A stretch of DNA of 64,000 nt from Sipunculus nudus (Eukaryota > Annelida > Sipuncula > Golfingiida > Sipunculidae), in assembly GCA_026874595.1 (NCBI GenBank), contig CM049306.1, positions 108,833,142-108,897,141 of the forward strand, in the 5' to 3' direction. The position numbers and the translations under genes are program-made. Below are positions 11,330 to 23,543 of the stretch, piece after piece. The notes beneath the pieces were generated by a model that saw nothing but the letters and a program-made list of their open reading frames with translations, ran no database searches and was not told the origin of the DNA. The stretch's first letter is position 1. Each line of letters starts with the position of its first letter.

Positions 11330-13177
11330 GGCTTTATGTTGTATTTAGTGACACTGTTACCGGGATTGATAATTTGACAGATACCATACGGTTTTGTGAG
11401 GATTTGTGTATTGAAACCAAACAAATCAAAACTTTCTCAATTTATTAAACCCTGGGTTGGAAGGGAACTTCAGAAACACCTGAAGGAAAAACAATGTTGA
11501 GTTTAGTTCTGTTATAAGCCAGGTCTGGCTTGGATTTCGTAAAGCAAGTGGCTACCACCAGGATCAATGTTCCAGATCATAAAGCTTTTGCTGAGGAACT
11601 GAATTAATTCTACTGTTATTTTGATGCGTTTACCTATAGAGATGAACAGGAGCAAGTAGGGAAAAACCTATCTGAATGTGAAAGTTTGGTTAGTTTTACT
11701 GAACATGAGCTCAGAAGTGTTTATACAAGGCTAAAGAGTAATAAATCTACAGGACCAGATGGTTTCTCAGATCAAGTGCTGAAATTCTGTGCAGATGAAT
11801 TAATACCGACATATTATCATACATTTAACAGATCATTAATAGAGAAAACTGTGCCAGTCTCATGGAAAACATCAGAAATAGTACCTAACCTAAAAAGAGT
11901 AAACTTACTGTGCTTAATGACTACCGGCCTAAGGCTCTAACACCGGTAGCTATATGAAATGCTTAGAGAAGTGTGTATTAAAATAAATATTGAACTAAAC
12001 TGATAAACATTCGGATAATTACCAGTTTGCTTACAGGAAAGAATGTGGTACTGAGACGCTATTCTCGTGCTCTTGGACAGTATATATAAACATTTAGATC
12101 AGTCGCATACTTATGTAAGAACGCTTTTTATAGATTATAGCTCAGCATTATAACACCATTCAGCCTCATTTAATGAATAATAAGTTACAGCTGTTAAATG
12201 TTCCGAATGATCTATGTTTGTGGGTACTGGACTTTCTCACTGGTAGAAGGCGGTTTGTAAATGTTGGTAATAGCGATTTATCAGTTCTAGGGTTGAATAC
12301 AGGAGCCCCGGAAGGATGCGTGCTTTTCCCATTTCTTTCATAATTTATACCAATGATTTCCAGGCAACACAACAAGGATGTCTTTTATTTGAAATATGCA
12401 AATGACGCCGTAGTTCGTGGATTAATTTCCAGTTGTGAAGAAAATAAATATCGAAAGGAAATCGGACAAGTAGTATCTTGGTGCAAGAATAAAAACATTT
12501 TTACTAAATCCTTCAAAATCAAAGGAACTGATAATTGATTTTTGACAAAGACCAACCTTCAATATCCGGTATGTATTGATGAAACAGAAGTAGAAATTGC
12601 ACAACAGTATAAATACTTAGGGGTAGTAGTATTAGACAGGCTTAAATGAGATAATAAGTTAAACATATTATACCGTAAGGGCAGCAGCTTTTATTCTTTC
12701 TGAACTACATGTACTTGGTTTAATCTATTCTTCGATTGTTCTGAGTGTCATACCGTGTGCATTGATATGCTGTAGGGGAAATCTGACCATTCAGGACAAA
12801 AAAAAATTGAACGGATAAGCAAAATAACAGAAAAAGTTATAGGTCTTAATTTAGAGGACATAAATATTATTTATAAAAATAAAGTTATGAATTTACTAAA
12901 AAAAAGTGGTTGAGGGTAAAAGCTTACTCAGCTAGAGATTATATTGTTTGGCTAAAATTAGGCCAAAGGCTGCAGTCTCTAAAAGGCAGAACAAACAGGT
13001 ACTCCAATTCATTTGTACAGAAGGCGGTTAGATAAATCAAAATATAATTTTACAACTTTTTTAATACTATTTTTGTACTGTGTGTTTGTTTTCACTCAGT
13101 ATTATGTCTTAAATACGATATCACCCACAAAGCAATTTCCTTTATTGTTATGGAATTAATCTTGTATCTTGTATCTA
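11330..13177 (+). pseudogene. Decayed CR1/Rex-type LINE reverse transcriptase
   Basis: Broken coding segments appear in the order expected for a CR1-like element: a linker (NLTDTIRFCEDLC), RT start (SNKSTGPDGFSDQVLKFCAD, frame 11686-11940), motif B as GAPEGCV near 12303, the YADD region mutated to KYANDA near 12393, and QYKYLGVVV near 12608. Many stops and frameshifts separate them. The 3' end is a short tandem CTTGTAT repeat (13160-13177), as usual for CR1/L2-group elements that lack polyA tails. It lies in the FerL 5'UTR intron, opposite to the gene. Confidence 0.85.
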
Positions 13178-14128
13178 AATTAACTTCGCACTTCGAGCAT
13201 CAAACTTCGACACAAAGATCTTATTCGATTTAAGCGAGCTCGACACAATCGACTCGAATGTCAACTTATGTTTACAATATGGTCGGCATCCAATGCATTT
13301 ATGTATTTCGAACACAGAAGCACTGGACTATTTTCTCAGTCTATCATAAATACAGGTTACTGTTCAACAAATATAGTGCCACCCCTTTATAAAATAAAAT
13401 ATTTGATTAAACAAGTATTCAGGAGTAGTTTTATGGAAAAGTAATACATACCTTGTTAAATTAAAGAATTTCAATTACCGGCAAATCTAAAGTAATTATA
13501 TTGTCATTACCCTATAGACAATAATTCATTTTTTTTATTCTATAGGCACAGTTGTTTGTTATTTTTCAATAATGATATCTTTGTTTATCTAATTTGCATT
13601 TTTATTTGGTTGTATATCAGTTTGATGATATAACCATTACCCGTGCATTTAATTTTGAAACTTTTGAAATATTTGTAAATCCTTCGGCGTATTATTAAGC
13701 ATATTAATCGCACACGTAAAATTATAGGAACATTTTATATATCTCTTTCCTTTAACGTTCATTATAATAACAGACACTGGCTCATGTGTGTTAGTATACA
13801 GTAACACGCACTGGTCTACACAATATAAGTATAATTTTACCCACTTTAGGAAAATCTGATTAAATCCATCATCTAAAAATCAACATTAGTTTTTTTCTTA
13901 TAGAAAGTATAGTTACTATTCCAGTTATTTCAATCTTTGATAACACATTAATTAATACTTCTTGGTTCCCATTCCCATTCTTTATCACTGTTGAACGAAA
14001 ATCATTTATCATTAAAATGCTTACAATATACGCAGTATAAGGGATATGTTATATAAGACACATATATCATATTAGGCACAAGAACCTATACAATTATGCT
14101 AATTTATATATTATTTAAAATCATGCTA

Positions 14129-14130
<2 letters not shown>

Positions 14131-14179
<49 letters not shown>
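14131..14179. repeat. (AT)n microsatellite
   Basis: Uninterrupted TA run between the LINE relic and the shared ferritin promoter. Confidence 0.95.
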
Positions 14180-14180
<1 letters not shown>

Positions 14181-14348
14181 CAGTCAGTACCTGAAATGCG
14201 CAGTTTCTCTCCTTGTAATGACATGTTATTGTTTATTCATATTGATACAAATCCCTGGTTATCAGATTAAAACACCAAAACTTGGCAGTGGTTTTATCTT
14301 CACGAATAAGCACACATAAATATATATAGGTATTCTGTGTACAGTACT

Positions 14349-14425
14349 TGCGTTAATGGTTTAGTGGTTACACAGTTCTATTTTACTCCGGAAATTTTGG
14401 TTTTGCATACCGACCTGTATATATT
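14349..14425 (+). ncRNA. Degenerate tRNA-like sequence (possible SINE head)
   Basis: TGGTTTAGTGG at 14357-14367 fits a pol III A box, and GGTTTTGCATACC at 14399-14411 is a poor B box 32 bases later, close to tRNA spacing. No cloverleaf can be completed, so this is at most a tRNA-derived SINE remnant or a chance match. Confidence 0.25.
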
Positions 14426-14579
14426 TGTAAGTAGGTGTATATGTACATACGAGTCTATCATGTATGTGTATTCGTGCATGTGAGCCACTAAATGTCACAA
14501 ACATGGGTAACTTTCCAAGTCAATACAATAAACAAGGGTATGACACAACAAAGATGTATAAAAGCTTACCTGAAGTCTT

Positions 14580-14640
14580 GTACAAAACTGGAAACTGAAC
14601 AGTAAGTTCTAACCGAGCCCACGTGATCGTAGCTGTTCGG
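14580..14640 (-). other. Probable FerL 5'UTR exon (upstream limit unknown)
   Basis: The coding start of FerL needs an upstream exon. On the minus strand a strong donor, TTCAG|GTAAGC, has its last exonic base at 14580. The upstream end is arbitrary. I find no CAGTGN-type IRE loop here, in contrast to FerA. Confidence 0.4.
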
Positions 14641-15743
14641 GTCTCGCCGTCACTTCTTAAACTCCGCCGTTGGAAGTCTGTTTCTGACGTCACTTTTGGT
14701 TGTTTCTAGATTTAATCAGCTGATCCTCGGTACGGCGTGTATGCGTCTCGTACATTTAACCTGGATCACGTAGGCCCATGCCAGGGTCCCGTGGTGAGAG
14801 CTGTTGGTAAGACCTGTACTGCAGTTCAGTTGATGTGTACTACACCGCGTGACTCCACAATAGCCCAACTTGGCAAGAGCTCAAAAGCTGGGATGTAATA
14901 ATAAACGGAGAGATCCGGCAGACGTGGTTATAGGGGTGTCGCTAAACCTCCGTACTGCGTATTAGATTTCGATCATGCAAGGGGCGGGCTGTCAGTTTTT
15001 ATAGTAAAAAAAAAATCACAAATTAATTAAGATTTAGTTTTGTTTAAACGCTATTGCTCATATCTTTAATATTAAAATGTCAAAATTTGATAGAATATTC
15101 ATGGACCTAAACGTCCTTACTTCCTTGTAAATTTACCAACCTAATAAATAATGTCTGATGAAAATAATTTTATAATTTGTGTTCCTTATTTAAATTAGAA
15201 GTTTAACAAACCCGTAAAGTTTATCACTTGATTAACAACGGGTTGAAACAATATATTAAATCGCTCAATTCATCAAATCCCTTAAAATGAAATATATATT
15301 TCCCGCTTGATAAAATATACACTTTTCTTCTCTTTTCTCATCTGTTCTATTAGGTTTCATGGACTTTCAGAAGAATTCATGATGTTGCTGTTATGACCAT
15401 AAAGACCTAAAAAAACTCAAATGACGCAAACACCATATCATATATTCTACTTCTTATTTTTAAAATCAAGAATTTGTACTATCAAATACAAGAGTATCAT
15501 ATACTAGTAAGGACGGTAATGCCCTTGAGTGGAAAAAAATAAATCACGGGTATCGATAGAATCGAAGGCCAAAAACCACGACGGCACGTGGTTTACGTCA
15601 TGTACGGCCACCCGTATCATGTGACAGAATCCGCCCCTCAGTGGGCTGGTTTGTGTCATACTTATAGCTCAGCTGATCGTAACTCCGGCAGACGAAAGTT
15701 AGAGTGTGTAGCGATACACACCGCAGTTAGCAAGTTATTCTCT
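14581..15743. promoter_or_regulatory. Head-to-head ferritin promoter region
   Basis: This interval separates the inferred 5' ends of FerL (minus) and FerA (plus). On the FerL side are CACGTG at 14620-14625 and a perfect CRE, TGACGTCA, at 14685-14692. On the FerA side are CACGTG at 15585-15590 and TTACGTCA at 15593-15600. Transcription starts are not determined, and the middle (about 15000-15550) is AT-rich with no recognised feature. Confidence 0.45.
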
Positions 15744-15772
15744 AGGTCTCGGGTCCAGTGCGACTCAGACCT
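15744..15772 (+). promoter_or_regulatory. Iron-responsive element (IRE) in FerA 5'UTR
   Basis: The elements are a lower stem AGGTCT pairing with AGACCT (6 bp), a bulged C at 15750, an upper stem GGGTC pairing with GACTC (5 bp, one G-U), and the six-base loop CAGTGC at 15756-15761. The bulge-to-loop distance of five bases and the CAGUGN loop are exactly the consensus bound by IRP. It lies 111 bases before the start codon, so low iron should repress translation. This is shown by sequence pairing only. Confidence 0.92.
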
Positions 15773-15882
15773 TGTACCCTCGGACGAGAACAAATCGATA
15801 GAAAAATCAGTCAATTGACTAGTCCACGGTCTACAGTTTGGTTTCATCTCGATTGTCATCAATAGTGAAGAAAGATCCGACC

Positions 15883-15940
15883 ATGAAGGTGTACATCGTG
15901 CTAGCCCTCCTGGCCCTCGCGGCCCAGGCCATGAGCGAAG
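15883..15940 (+). CDS. FerA exon 1: signal peptide
   Basis: Encodes MKVYIVLALLALAAQAMSE, followed by donor GTACGT. It ends in phase 1. It differs from the FerB signal exon at 3 of 58 bases. Confidence 0.93.
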
Positions 15941-16674
15941 GTACGTGGAACAGCCCTTTTGCGTCACTAAGCATGCCGTTAATATTACACATGTTTATTA
16001 TTATTATGTCAGTGATTGCACCAAAATCCCATTTCATGTGATATTTATAAAAATTTTGCAGCTCCGGATAAAAAAAAATACAGTAGCTACATACTTAATG
16101 AAATATGTATAATCTAGTGTCAAATGGGCAGTTCTGCAGTCAGTGCAGTGTTAACGTGCAACCCCTTATCTCACTGTAAACTGCGCAGCGAACATGTAGA
16201 CTGAATGGTTGTCTGGTGAATATAAACTCTGTATTTGGCTGATATTTGTGGTTGTAATGGATACGGTTTCTTTTTAACTCCAAAGCCACTTTATTATGAA
16301 AAAAAAATCAGTAAATAAACAACTGTAAAGATATGTAGAAAAATGCAGAAATCTTTATAACTTACGAATACTATGTGGTCGTAAGGGCAGAATCTTATAT
16401 GAAAATGCCTATAGATATCTAATGTTCTGAAAGAGGTTGATTGTCTTAATCTGGCCTATAATTGCATAGAAGCACATCGGATTATAGTGGCGCGTATATA
16501 ACCCAGCACTGCATTTTATGTACACACTGATACATTATATAGCATCAGTGTCCGCGGCACAAAGACTATACACACGGGGCTCAGGTATTGTAAAGCCTGA
16601 ACCATGTCCTGTGCTCTGCTTCGTCATACATGCACGTGGTCTGAGATAAACTCTATAAGAGGAAGGACAACCGA

Positions 16675-16729
<55 letters not shown>

Positions 16730-19700
16730 GTGTGGTGCTAGATAACTCCCTTTCTTGTTCAAGACATAACAGTACACTTAATTAAGCTAGTCGTATTTAG
16801 ATTTGCTCAAATTAACTGATCCTTCAATGAACCTTTCATTTTGGATGATGTAGTTACAACGAGTGCAAGTCCCACCGCGGCCCCTCAGGGTAAGTATAGG
16901 TCTACATCAGGTTAACTTATCACCTTCCAGCTTACATAAACGTGCATGTTTTCGTTACACGGCATATTAATACTTGCTATATACATACACACCCGTTAGT
17001 GTTTATGGTGCCTATTAAATTATACGATACTTGTGTTTATGCATGTATTATGGAGTATAAATTAAATAGGGGAAAACAGAAGCTTGGTGTCCTTTCATTC
17101 TATGACTCGTGGGGTTAAAATGAGGTGAGAATAATTTATACAATATTCCCCATTACTAACAACGATACCTGCCTACTCCAAGGAATAAGAGGGAGTATAG
17201 GCTATCTGCGCACGCGCTGTTGACCGTCAGAAAGCTATAAATTTACCCTTTCCCTGCCGTGTGTGTTCCCTACCTCCGACACCAGCTTTCGAGTAACATT
17301 AATCGTTGGTGCAGAACTAATACTTTGGCTATAAGAAAATAAGCCGTAGGGTGTCGCCACTGCTTTGATTACCCAAGGCGAACACTTGTCACGCCACCCC
17401 GGCCACCAGATATCCCACTGTACCTTGATGTTATGCAGTAAATCATATTTGTCAATTAACTCATGTCATTGTCTTCCTTAACATATTAATTTAAAACTAG
17501 AAACCGTCAGAGACCGAAAATTGACCTCACCAAAGGATCCTGATAACATTATGGTGAGGCTTAGTAAGCGAAATAAATGCAAGCCCTGATAAATGTAGGT
17601 CATAGTTCCACAACTTGATGGTTGCATCACAGGCCAGCCCAGTCTGCCAGAACAAAGGCGACCTCTAATATCAGTGAATAATCCGCGCCGTCGGCTGGAA
17701 TAAACCAATCTCGCGACGGTTAAGGGTCTGTTAAACAAAACATAGTATGGTGGTGCAAATGACATACGGAATTTAACGGATTTTTCCTTGACCATAAGAA
17801 CACGGACTCTCCACAAAGTTTCACCAAAATCATAAGATTTTGAATATAGTTGCTGACAGAGAAACAAGTCAGCCAAGTAAGCAGCCCAGCCAAGGCAGAA
17901 ACATAATACTTCCTGGTATATAAAAAAGACGGGCGTTCACTCGAGGCATGATGGGAGTGACAAAGCTGGAGAACACTGGCGCCCTCTTTTGAGCAGTATG
18001 GTAATGATCGTCCTCCGTTTCTAAAACTTTTATTTCAACTCACTCATTCATTAACATAACAGTAAATTTATCGAGTGTAACGCCGATGATATCAAGATAG
18101 TTTTATCCTTATAAACAATCTGCACTGACAACCACGACGTGACTGTTTAATGTATGGGAATAAGAGGTCGTATATTACAATTTGGTTGGTATAGCTTAAG
18201 AATTAGCTTTTCTGTTACTTTCCTTATCAAGTGACATTATTCATGCGAACCCATGTATGCGTAAACAGGGGGGGGGGGGGGGTGTTGGTTGGTTGGAATA
18301 ATACGTTCCAATAATACGAAATATTGATACGTTCAGATCTGACACTCGGTGCATGACCCGTGTGAGATCCTTGATAAAAACGGGGGACGTGATACTCTTA
18401 GTATATCCGTGCATTTTCAAGGAAAACACCCGGGTTGTCACGCGCTAGCGGAACATTATTTTATTTATATCCTGGTTTACAACAAACGTGTGTTTCTGTT
18501 TAACAAATATAGTACTCCACCTTCTCTGACTAAAGTATAATTACCTGCCGCCTAATCACAAAGTTCTCAGATGTATGTTTGCCATGCACGTTATCGTAAC
18601 CGAAGTATGTCGGGCACACAGTGATATCAGCGTAATAATATTGATGTGTCTTATTCACTACGTGAGCATATAATCAGCTGTGATACGTAAGCATAATCGG
18701 TATATTACCTGCTACATAAGCATAATCGGATTATCACTTGTCACGTAAGCATATTATGTGCACATGTATTGCCTGTTAAGTAAGCATATAGTCGGTGGAT
18801 TACCTGCATAAGCCTGACGGGGAATATTACGTTGCTACCTTAATAAAACAAAAGAGTAACACTTTCTGTACTGAGAAAAGACACAAGTACTCTTGTTTTC
18901 CTGTTCATTTTAGCGCTTGCTTATAGGCACTGACTTTTAAGGATTTCTTATCGGTATATCTGCTGTAGCATGTGTATTTCTACCAATACTAGATTTTTGA
19001 ATATGTCATCTTGGTGTAATTATTTGCGGTATCTTCATGAATGGATTTTACACTGACTTTACGTCTGAAGTCTTTCTAAACCATATCCGCTGAAGCATGT
19101 GGGACTCCTCGTAATTTCCTCTCCCGTTTCCAATTTTACATTTACTCTCTACCCATTTGATGTTGAGAAAGCATGTCCCCGCTTATATCTGTTAACTGGA
19201 GATAATACTTGTCTCCGTCAAGGAGTGGTGTGTTGAGTACTTTTAAGTTTTACTGGTCATTTAGAATGGATATTACCTAGCGGAAACGTCCCTGTACAAA
19301 CCCTAAACATAACATTTAGATATATTTTTATATAAAAACCGATTAAGCGATGTATGGAAACACAAGGTTATACTGCAGTTAAAACAGAGCAGCGCGGCAG
19401 TAATGTGCTGCCTTCACGGGTTTGCTGCTGCTCCCAAACCGTAGCCGCCATGACGGGTGGGTATCATGGTTTCTTGCTTGTTCCCAGCGACCCTGTCACT
19501 GCTGTGGCCGCGGGAAGATAGGGTCAAAGGGGCATCATCCACAAGGATCGTCTGATGTTTACGACAGGGTCAGGTCGAGAAGGTTCAAGTTACCAAAGAC
19601 AAGTCTGGTCCCCTTTGTACCCCTGCACATAAATCCTTTAAAACACGACATCCTGAAGTAGTTTGGTGCCGTAATGTGGAAATATTGTCCACTATTCATA

Positions 19701-22700
19701 TACATGTCAGTGTATACGGCGGTATCATACATTTCTGTAAAAATTTCTGAGTTTTTTCCCAGATTTTTTTGTAAGGTCAAAGAGGGGGGCCCCCTTCGCC
19801 CGCCCCCCCCCCTTCAATACTCGATTTTTAAGATTGCCAAATTACAGCGACCGTGCCGTTTTCTTATATATCCTGAAACTTGGTATATTTGTTAACCACG
19901 GGAAGTTTTGTCAGTTGAAAAAGAATAGTTGGGCCGCCTATTTATGCATTTTTACATGTATTCCCCAGAAACTTGGAATAAATATTGATCATGGATATTT
20001 TGAAAAGTTGAATAATAAGACATTTTTATTAAAATTATGCAATTTTACCTTTAGTACTAATTAATACCAAAGAATAAAATTTCCCAGTAATTCGTAAACT
20101 AATACGTAAAACAGTCATACGGAAGGATTAGCTCCTGTTAGCCCAGTTACCATATATTTCGCTATAGACCATCAGATAACTGTGCTTCAACCAGAAATAT
20201 ATGTTTCTCGTCCTAAAAAGTTTGAACAAGCTGATCAAAGTTTTGACTGAATGTTAATGTTAGTTCATAATGTTATCGGTCCTGTTTGTCAGCTGAGCAT
20301 CATGACCTATGGGTCATTCGTTTTTACATTATAACTGCCACATTTAACCTAACCTGGATACTTAAAGCAATAAGTTGCAATACCGACTCTAAGAATGATA
20401 CAGGTATGGGTGATTTGTTCCCCGTTTATGCGGAAACTCTAATTTTTTTTTTCTGTTACAAGCTTTCGATGGAAAGTTGAGCGCTGAGCTGGAGTCAGCC
20501 CTGAACGATCAGATCAACACTGAACTGGAGGCCAGCTATCAGTACATGGAAATCGTGAGTATTGTCTGATATAGAGAACCTTGCATGAAAAGAATAAACA
20601 CCTGCGGTTATTAATTTCTTATAATTATTATAAAACTTTGCGCAGAATATGAGGAAGTCGGTTTTTCAGCTTGAGCAAATTCTGTGCATTTATTAACAAT
20701 GGGAAGGTGCAGATTGGTCCGTCCTACGTCAGTGTCTTCTGATAGCTGATCATGATATTGATCATATGATGTAATAATATTTATAAATATGAAAATAAAA
20801 ATATATTAATTCTACATGAAACAGACTGTTAATTTTGATTATTCGAGAAATTAAAAGCATCCCAGGCAAAAAAACTATGACGCACTATGGTTGATCTAGG
20901 AATAGAAAATTGATTTTACGTAAAGGACAAACTGTACCAGAAACTGATATATTTTCTTAAGGAAAGACTGAAATATTCATAGCTTTAATCCCAGCTTGTT
21001 TCACCTTAAACCGCATAAAATCGCAGATATAGCACATTAAAATGCCGATCAATTGGATATATGCATTACATTTGATCATGGCCGAGATATTTGTAAGATG
21101 CTATAAAAGCAATATTTGTATTTTAGGCGCAGTACTTTGGTCGCCCAGACAACGGCTACCGCGGGCTCCACAAGTTCTTCTCCAAGATGTCTGCTGAAGA
21201 GCGCGAGCATGGAATGAAGTTCATCGAGTACATCAACAAACGCCAGGGCACGGTGCAGCTGAAACAAGTGAACGTATGTACCTAAAAAAGAAACTGTACC
21301 TTTTCTTGATTGCTTCAGAAATTGGGAAATAATCATATAAATGTAAAGTCTTTCTCTGTGGTCAGTATTTTTATATAAACTATTGTCTTTCGTGCGGTTT
21401 TCAGGTGCAGTCTTTCAAGACTCATCTTACCACCACCAAGCAGATGAAGAAATTGCAAAATAAGCCAACATACGCTGACCCAGTGGAGGCCATGATCAAG
21501 GCTGAGAGGATGGAGCAGGACGTGTACGAGAAGCTGCTTAAAGTCCACGAGAAGGCCCGCAACGAAGACAATCCGGCCAAGCAGGACCCTCACGTACGTC
21601 CTTTATCATTGGCTGTGTTGACCTTTACAAAATTATTATTTTTTCCCAGCCTCAGAGTCGGAGAAACTATTTCACGGTCCCGCCGCCATTGTAGAGTTTT
21701 CTTGCGAACGAGATCATTAAAAACATATACGTGTATCACAGATCTTTATCAAACTTGACATATCTATTGATGGTGGTGAGATGGCGAAAAATGAGATCAT
21801 GACCGTGATAGGCGATGACCTTGGCCTTGAATAGTTCTATTTTTGGTTAAAATCACACAAAAGTGTAAATATCTAAAAAAAAAGCCATATGTATTGTTGC
21901 AAAATTCAGACTGACCGATGATCTCGGATAGCTTTGTAAAGAAGGGGAGACTGGAGGCGCCATCTCCTCGTTTTGTGCCTTTTAATACCCCATTTATTTC
22001 AACTTGAGAAATAAGCATGATGATTCATGAACTAAAAAACATATTCTTTTATATTATGCACATGCACAAATATGGGTCAAAGAATTAAGCCTATCGAGTG
22101 GTTACGACCTTGAATATTTTCTCATATTTCTGGAAAACAATCAAAACATATTTTTCAAGTGCTTTAATGTATTACTCTGAGAATTAAAATGAATGATGTT
22201 ACACAGTAAGCTGTCAGATCAGTTTACAAGGCAGTGACATCCACCTTAGTCTTCAAATCAGCAGAAATCTTGAAGAATGGTGACTTTTATGGAGCCCAAA
22301 AACTTAAGAAATAATGGAAAAGTTTTCTTCAAATTTGACACATATTTATTCTAACAAGATATTGGACATGTTTGAAAATCGATGACCTTGAACTTGATTT
22401 TCATGGTCAAATCTGCGGAAACATGATTTATGTGAAGCCCAATACTTCTGAAACACTGCATATTTTATCCTCAAATTTGACACGCCAATTATTTTCATTG
22501 ACATCACGGACATGTTTGAAAACGACGGTGCGGACGTTTGTATTCAAGTTCAAATCAGCGGAAATATAGAATGTTTTTGTGAACCCTATAACCCCTTGGT
22601 GAAGGGCATATATTTTAATCGAATTAGATACACATTGTTTCAAACAAGTCGTCGGACAGGTAAATAAAATGGTGACCCTGATCCAGTGATCTTGTCCTTG

Positions 22701-23484
22701 AAAAGTGTCAATATGCCCTTCAGACTAAAAGGGGTCTGTTTTAAAGGGGGTATACCCGGTCTGGGGATAGTCTATCTCAAAACCTGCAAGTCCACTTCTG
22801 ATTAGTGCTGCAGGCGTATCGTATCGTTCTCCTCCACTGTTTAGGTTTCAGTCAAACTGAGTTGAATTTCAGCCAAGCTGACTAGAAGTTTATTTATTCT
22901 CCGGAAGACTAGTGGCGCCACCTATTTTTTTTTAAGTTTTTGCACTGTCCAATACCCACATCACTGCTACATGAAAATAGTGTGACCAATTTAATTCAAA
23001 TATTACATACAAGCAACCTGGTCGGCATGTACACTGCCTTTCACTGTTTTTGTACTAAATATATCATCTTTTATTCATAGTTATTCATCAAATTTTTGTT
23101 CCAAATATACAAGACCGATCTTCCTTAAAATCAGTGTATTTGTGTCAGCATTCTAGTTGATGCCTCTTTTTTCATTCAAGTCTGTTCCTGGATTTAGTAG
23201 CTCAGTTAAACCCTCTGCTACGTATCAGGTCAGTGAAGGTATACCAATTAACAGGTGTGACGGTGTGACAGCGACTGGTGGATGAACATTTCCGAAGATA
23301 TGTATTATGCACATATCGTTTTGTGTTGCAGCTTCAAGACTTCCTGGAGGGTGAATTCTTGACGGAGCAGGTGGACTCCCTGAAGACCTTCAAGGAGTTC
23401 ATCACGATCCTGAAACGTCTCAACGACTCTCCCCTGGGTCTGCAGATGTTTGACGAGGAGCTGTACAACGAGAAGAGGGGATAA
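15883..23484 (+). CDS. Secreted ferritin, H-type (FerA), complete
   Basis: Exons 15883-15940, (microexon 16854-16889), 20463-20554, 21127-21273, 21405-21593 and 23332-23484 join with GT/AG borders to 212 codons, or 224 with the microexon. The signal peptide MKVYIVLALLALAAQA directs it to the secretory pathway. Human H-ferritin ferroxidase residues Glu27, Tyr34, Glu61, Glu62, His65, Glu107 and Gln141 correspond to E40, Y47, E74, E75, H78, E136 and Q175 (numbering without microexon), a constant offset of 13 up to helix B. It should oxidise Fe(II) and store Fe(III) in a 24-subunit shell. There are no cysteines. An insertion relative to human H ferritin (roughly residues 104-122) precedes helix C. 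Regulation is expected through the IRE. Gene structure and phases match FerL and FerB. Confidence 0.94.
16679..16722. repeat. (CT)n microsatellite
   Basis: Uninterrupted TC run in FerA intron 1. Confidence 0.95.
16854..16889 (+). CDS. FerA symmetric microexon (optional)
   Basis: A pyrimidine-containing tract and TGATGTAG precede it and GTAAGT follows. The 36 nt are phase 1 to phase 1 and encode VTTSASPTAAPQ, a Ser/Thr/Pro/Ala linker between signal peptide and ferritin domain that could be O-glycosylated. Skipping or including it keeps the frame, so alternative splicing is plausible. No transcript evidence is available, and no counterpart was seen in FerB. Confidence 0.5.
16890..20462 (+). 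other. FerA intron 2
   Basis: 3.6 kb. It contains a poly-G run near 18270-18281, poly-C near 19803-19811 and a solo end of the tandem-repeat element family (about 20270-20320). An open frame of 132 codons on the minus strand (17876-17478) resembles nothing I know and is left unannotated. Confidence 0.5.
20270..20320 (-). mobile_element. Solo end of the tandem-repeat element family
   Basis: Contains TCAGCTGAGCATCATGACC, the reverse complement of the left end seen at 8173 and 56802 and close to the end at 50693-50712. No right end is nearby. Confidence 0.4.
20463..20554 (+). CDS. FerA exon: helix A
   Basis: 92 nt in phase 1 then 0. Contains INTELEASYQY with Glu27 and Tyr34 equivalents. The acceptor is a T-rich tract ending TTACAAG; the donor is GTGAGT. 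Confidence 0.93.
21127..21273 (+). CDS. FerA exon: helix B
   Basis: 147 nt, 49 codons, starting AQYFGRPDNGYRG and containing SAEEREHGMKF, the iron-binding EE..H motif of H-type ferritins. Donor GTATGT. Confidence 0.95.
21405..21593 (+). CDS. FerA exon: helix C
   Basis: 189 nt, 63 codons. Holds AERMEQDVYEKLLKVH with the Glu107 equivalent and ends KQDPH. Donor GTACGT. The first 24 or so codons form the extra segment before helix C. Confidence 0.95.
22230..22600. repeat. Diverged tandem repeat in FerA intron 5
   Basis: Two to three units of roughly 140 bp share 'TCAAATTTGACAC', 'GGACATGTTTGAAAA' and 'CAAATC(A/T)GCGGAAA'. Non-coding. Confidence 0.6.
23332..23484 (+). CDS. FerA last coding exon: helices D and E
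   Basis: Acceptor TTTGTGTTGCAG. Begins LQDFLEGEFLTEQV, containing the Gln141 equivalent, runs through the helix D and E region and ends NEKRG with a TAA stop. Confidence 0.95.
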   Translation, partial: LQDFLEGEFLTEQVDSLKTFKEFITILKRLNDSPLGLQMFDEELYNEKRG

Positions 23485-23543
23485 ACACCTCCCCGGCCGA
23501 CCCCATACTCAAACTATACTGCTTTTCACATAATTTCGCCCTC

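Noticed and set aside
15588-15818. Upstream open frame before FerA
   Set aside because: It spans the inferred promoter and the IRE and would start upstream of the likely transcription start.
17478-17876. 132-codon minus-strand frame in FerA intron 2
   Set aside because: No recognisable domain or homologue and no flanking gene signals. Could be a transposon remnant, but nothing supports a call.
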